Below are positions 61,621 through 64,000 of a DNA stretch of 64,000 nucleotides, piece after piece. The translations under genes and the position numbers were made by a program. The DNA is from Allopontixanthobacter sp041552775 (lineage in GTDB: Bacteria > Pseudomonadota > Alphaproteobacteria > Sphingomonadales > Sphingomonadaceae): positions 1 to 64,000 of the forward strand of contig JBFEKH010000003.1 in NCBI GenBank assembly GCA_041552775.1, read 5' to 3'. Position 1 is the stretch's first letter; the number at the start of each line of letters is the position of its first letter. The notes beneath the pieces were generated by a model. That model did not search any database and was not told the origin of the DNA. It saw only the letters and a list, made by a program, of their open reading frames with translations.

Positions 61621-63942
61621 CTATTCGCTCCCAAGCATTTCGAACACCTCGTTCCGGATCGAATCCACGAGCCTGGGATCAGCCGTCAGGCGGCCCTGTT
61701 CCTCGTCGAGGATCGCCAGGAATGCTCGCCGCTTGAAGGTGCGGGATTGGTCTTCGCCAATGCCATGTTCGCTGGTGGAGCAGATCAAGTCGATCATCCG
61801 TTCCGCGCCATGCAGGCGGCCCCATAAATAGTCATTTTCGCGGTAGACCCGGCTGAAAAACGCGCCAAAATTGTAGAATTCTGTGCCGCGTAATGTCGCT
61901 TTTGTACCTCCTTTGCGGATCGACAGCGCATCGTCGGGAGAAATGCGGTCCACCTTTACCGGATCAAATTCCGTCAGCCCTTCGTTTCGCAGCAGGGGGA
62001 GGGTAGCGATGTCGTAGAAGGGGAAGCCGAGGTAGGTCAGCAGCATCCTGCGGCGCAGGTTCTTTGGCATCTGTTCCAGCGCAGCAGCGAGCATTTCCTC
62101 CGCCAGGTCATCCACTTCCGGCAACAATCTGGTAGTGGACAGGCTATCCAGCAGCGCGCCGGGATCCTCCATCACCAACGCAGCCTTGCGGGCAAAGGGT
62201 TCGCCTAATTGCTTGGCCCCTCCGCGATCAAGGTACAGCGCCAGAATTTTGTAAATCGATTCCCGCGCATGCTCTAGCGAGGCATCCGAAGTGTCTGGAT
62301 CGGCTTCCCAGTCCCGCGCCAGTCGCCGGGTCAGCAAACGCAGCCGTCTTACGCGGAAGCCCAGATCGTGCGCCCGGAAGAACGAGATTGCCTCGCTGCT
62401 CGCACCGCCGCCCGGATCGACAAGTGTGGTCAGGCCCCGTTCTTCCAGTGCAATGCGTAACCGGTGGATAACTGGGCGGGCATCGACTGCAACCAGGCCC
62501 GGCGCTGCTTCGCGCACCAGATGCCCCAATTGTTCGACAATCCCGGTGAACTTGGTCTGAGCATAGGAATGGAATGAAAATCCGGCGCCTTCTGCCGCAG
62601 CTTGCTGCGCCTTGTTGCGCCATGCCTTCAGGCGCTTGGGTGTTGGTTTGTCGAAGAACAGCGTCCGCCCGAATAATCGTTCAACGGTTCGTTCGACCTC
62701 CGGCCTGAGCGCACTGATGATCCGGCGCATTCGCTCCGCCTCCCGAGATTGCTGCTCCAGGACTTCCAGATTGTCGCGGATAGGCTGTTCGCGCGGAATA
62801 GTGGAAAGCGATCCAAAAATCGCCGAGAAGAACCCCACCGGACGCTCTGGCGTATCCTCTGGCGATCCGAAACGATCTGGCCTCGGGTCGATATAGACAA
62901 ACCGCCGGTCCACCTCACGCTGGGCCGGACGCCCCTCTAGCGCCTTGATTGCGCCTTCGAAGGGCGCATTGATCAGTACCGAACCATCAATCAGTGAAAC
63001 GTATTCACTATCTCCGCAACGCACGTGAACCGGCATGATCCGGTCGAGAAAACTCTGCCGGCCGGCCCATTCATGCCCGATGTCGGCTGCCAGTCTATCG
63101 ATCTCGGCCAATCGTAGCGGGGGAAATGCGCCCGGAAAACTTGCTGTTGCGCGGGCCGCAAAGATCAATTCCAGACGGTCCGCCATGTCCTGTCCGCCAG
63201 CCACCGGGACTTTTGCCGAAAAGGATATCGGCATGCGGTGCTCGCTTTCCTCCACCATTTCCGGACTGTTGAGCCGGAGCAATTCCATGTAACCGCGAAA
63301 ATCCGTAGCCGTCACATACAGGTCGATGGGGTGACCGGGCGGTAGCAATGGTTTTTCGGACGATGTTTCCGCCATTATTTCCAAGGCGTTACACAGCAGT
63401 TTGGAGAAACCAAGCCCGGAAAAGGGTGGTTCGAACCAGCGCCCCCTGATGAAGCGCGAAACCTTCCGCCGCACCTCACTGCGGGTTTCCGGAGCGACGC
63501 TTTCCGACACTGCATTGCCGGGCCTTTTCAAGATCCACCAGGCAATCGGCTGCGCCCAGAATTTGGCGAACCGCCACATCGGCCGCGCGTCAGGATCAAG
63601 CAGATTTTCGACGTCGGCCACGCCCAGCCAAAGATCCGTTAGCGGTTCCAGAGACTGACCGGAATGAAGCGCCTGCGCCAGGAATACCGCGTTAATCCCG
63701 CCAGCACTCGCGCCTGAGAGTATGTCCGGCAGTACCCGCAATTTCAGATCATGTTTGGCCTCAACATGCTCCAGCAAGTCACGGTAAACACCTTGGACAC
63801 CATCGGAAACCGGCGCACCATCGTGATAGGCACGGCTAGCGCGCGCCAGCTTCCAAATTTCCTTGGTGACCCCGTGCATGTAGATCGCCAGGCTGACCCC
63901 GCCATAACAAACCAGTGCAATCCGGAGTTCCTTTTGCCGCAT
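61621..63942 (-). CDS. Large patatin-like protein (DUF3376)
   Basis: A 773-residue protein with an N-terminal patatin phospholipase domain: oxyanion-like ALVCYGGVSLAIYMHGV, nucleophile elbow GASAG (about residue 79), and the Asp of the dyad in LIDGSVLINAP (about 320). The long C-terminal half matches the DUF3376 type seen in alphaproteobacteria and actinobacteria and has no known role. No signal peptide. AAGGA precedes the ATG. Lipid acyl hydrolase activity is inferred from the catalytic dyad. Confidence 0.87.
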   Translation of the reverse strand: MRQKELRIALVCYGGVSLAIYMHGVTKEIWKLARASRAYHDGAPVSDGVQGVYRDLLEHVEAKHDLKLRVLPDILSGASAGGINAVFLAQALHSGQSLEPLTDLWLGVADVENLLDPDARPMWRFAKFWAQPIAWWILKRPGNAVSESVAPETRSEVRRKVSRFIRGRWFEPPFSGLGFSKLLCNALEIMAETSSEKPLLPPGHPIDLYVTATDFRGYMELLRLNSPEMVEESEHRMPISFSAKVPVAGGQDMADRLELIFAARATASFPGAFPPLRLAEIDRLAADIGHEWAGRQSFLDRIMPVHVRCGDSEYVSLIDGSVLINAPFEGAIKALEGRPAQREVDRRFVYIDPRPDRFGSPEDTPERPVGFFSAIFGSLSTIPREQPIRDNLEVLEQQSREAERMRRIISALRPEVERTVERLFGRTLFFDKPTPKRLKAWRNKAQQAAAEGAGFSFHSYAQTKFTGIVEQLGHLVREAAPGLVAVDARPVIHRLRIALEERGLTTLVDPGGGASSEAISFFRAHDLGFRVRRLRLLTRRLARDWEADPDTSDASLEHARESIYKILALYLDRGGAKQLGEPFARKAALVMEDPGALLDSLSTTRLLPEVDDLAEEMLAAALEQMPKNLRRRMLLTYLGFPFYDIATLPLLRNEGLTEFDPVKVDRISPDDALSIRKGGTKATLRGTEFYNFGAFFSRVYRENDYLWGRLHGAERMIDLICSTSEHGIGEDQSRTFKRRAFLAILDEEQGRLTADPRLVDSIRNEVFEMLGSE

Positions 63943-64000
63943 GTCATCCTTGTGACGGGGAAATTGCGCAATGGCAATTGCGTTCTATGTATGTTCCTAC

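Noticed and set aside
63971..64000. ATG-started frame running off the right edge on the plus strand
   Set aside because: Only ten codons are visible and the ribosome-binding site is weak, so nothing can be supported.

Overview
This window looks like ordinary chromosome from an alphaproteobacterium of the order Sphingomonadales, most likely family Erythrobacteraceae. This is inferred from protein style (MreBCD-PBP2-RodA order, DUF1206, DOMON-like and DUF817 proteins, a patatin/DUF3376 protein), roughly 60% GC, and an alphaproteobacterial sigma-32 promoter in front of dnaK. I see no insertion sequence, prophage, CRISPR array or rRNA operon. One tRNA is present, tRNA-Lys(CTT).

Layout. 1-2.7 kb: a truncated divergent gene, eno, ribH, a PilZ protein and tRNA-Lys. 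2.8-8.5 kb: the rod-shape operon mreB-mreC-mreD-mrdA-rodA on the minus strand, with 4-base overlaps between most genes. 8.7-11 kb: mutL (with the endonuclease motif) and a small lipoprotein. 11-17.2 kb: MaoC hydratase, a glutaredoxin-MauE membrane fusion behind a CsoR-type palindrome, DUF1206, ychF, a Tat-signal SDR, a P-loop kinase-like gene, pth and rplY. 17.6-21.3 kb: a broken small membrane protein, a VanZ-like protein, and a compact minus-strand cluster of an XRE regulator, two small membrane proteins and two TraB/GumN (Tiki-like) proteins. 21.6-27.3 kb: glyQ, glyS and ppdK. 27.3-29.3 kb: a methyltransferase, a decayed comF, and a highly structured intergenic segment that may encode an RNA on the minus strand. 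29.3-36 kb: hisI, a MerR regulator, an acyl-CoA dehydrogenase, cysK, an MFS exporter, a second PilZ protein and tyrS. 36-44 kb: a DOMON-like/NamZ pair, a CoxE-type VWA protein, DUF817, a soluble chemoreceptor, a MoxR ATPase and a class A beta-lactamase-like serine hydrolase. 44-52.4 kb: parE, an LpoA-like lipoprotein, rsmI, yraN (interrupted by an amber codon), gshB, a DedA protein, xerC and hemW. 52.4-64 kb: two tandem CAP proteins, rdgB, rph, the heat-shock genes hrcA-grpE and dnaK-dnaJ, a glycine-zipper lipoprotein, an HExxH protein coupled to a PCu(A)C copper chaperone, and a large patatin-like protein.

Themes. Envelope growth (mre/mrd genes, NamZ, LpoA, serine hydrolase), translation (glyQS, tyrS, pth, rplY, ychF, rsmI), proteostasis and redox/copper handling dominate. 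The least explained parts are the XRE-GumN cluster, the candidate RNA at 28.9-29.1 kb, the CsoR-like operator upstream of the glutaredoxin-MauE gene, and a set of broken reading frames (small membrane protein, comF, yraN). The breaks could be real gene decay or sequence errors, which I cannot distinguish here.
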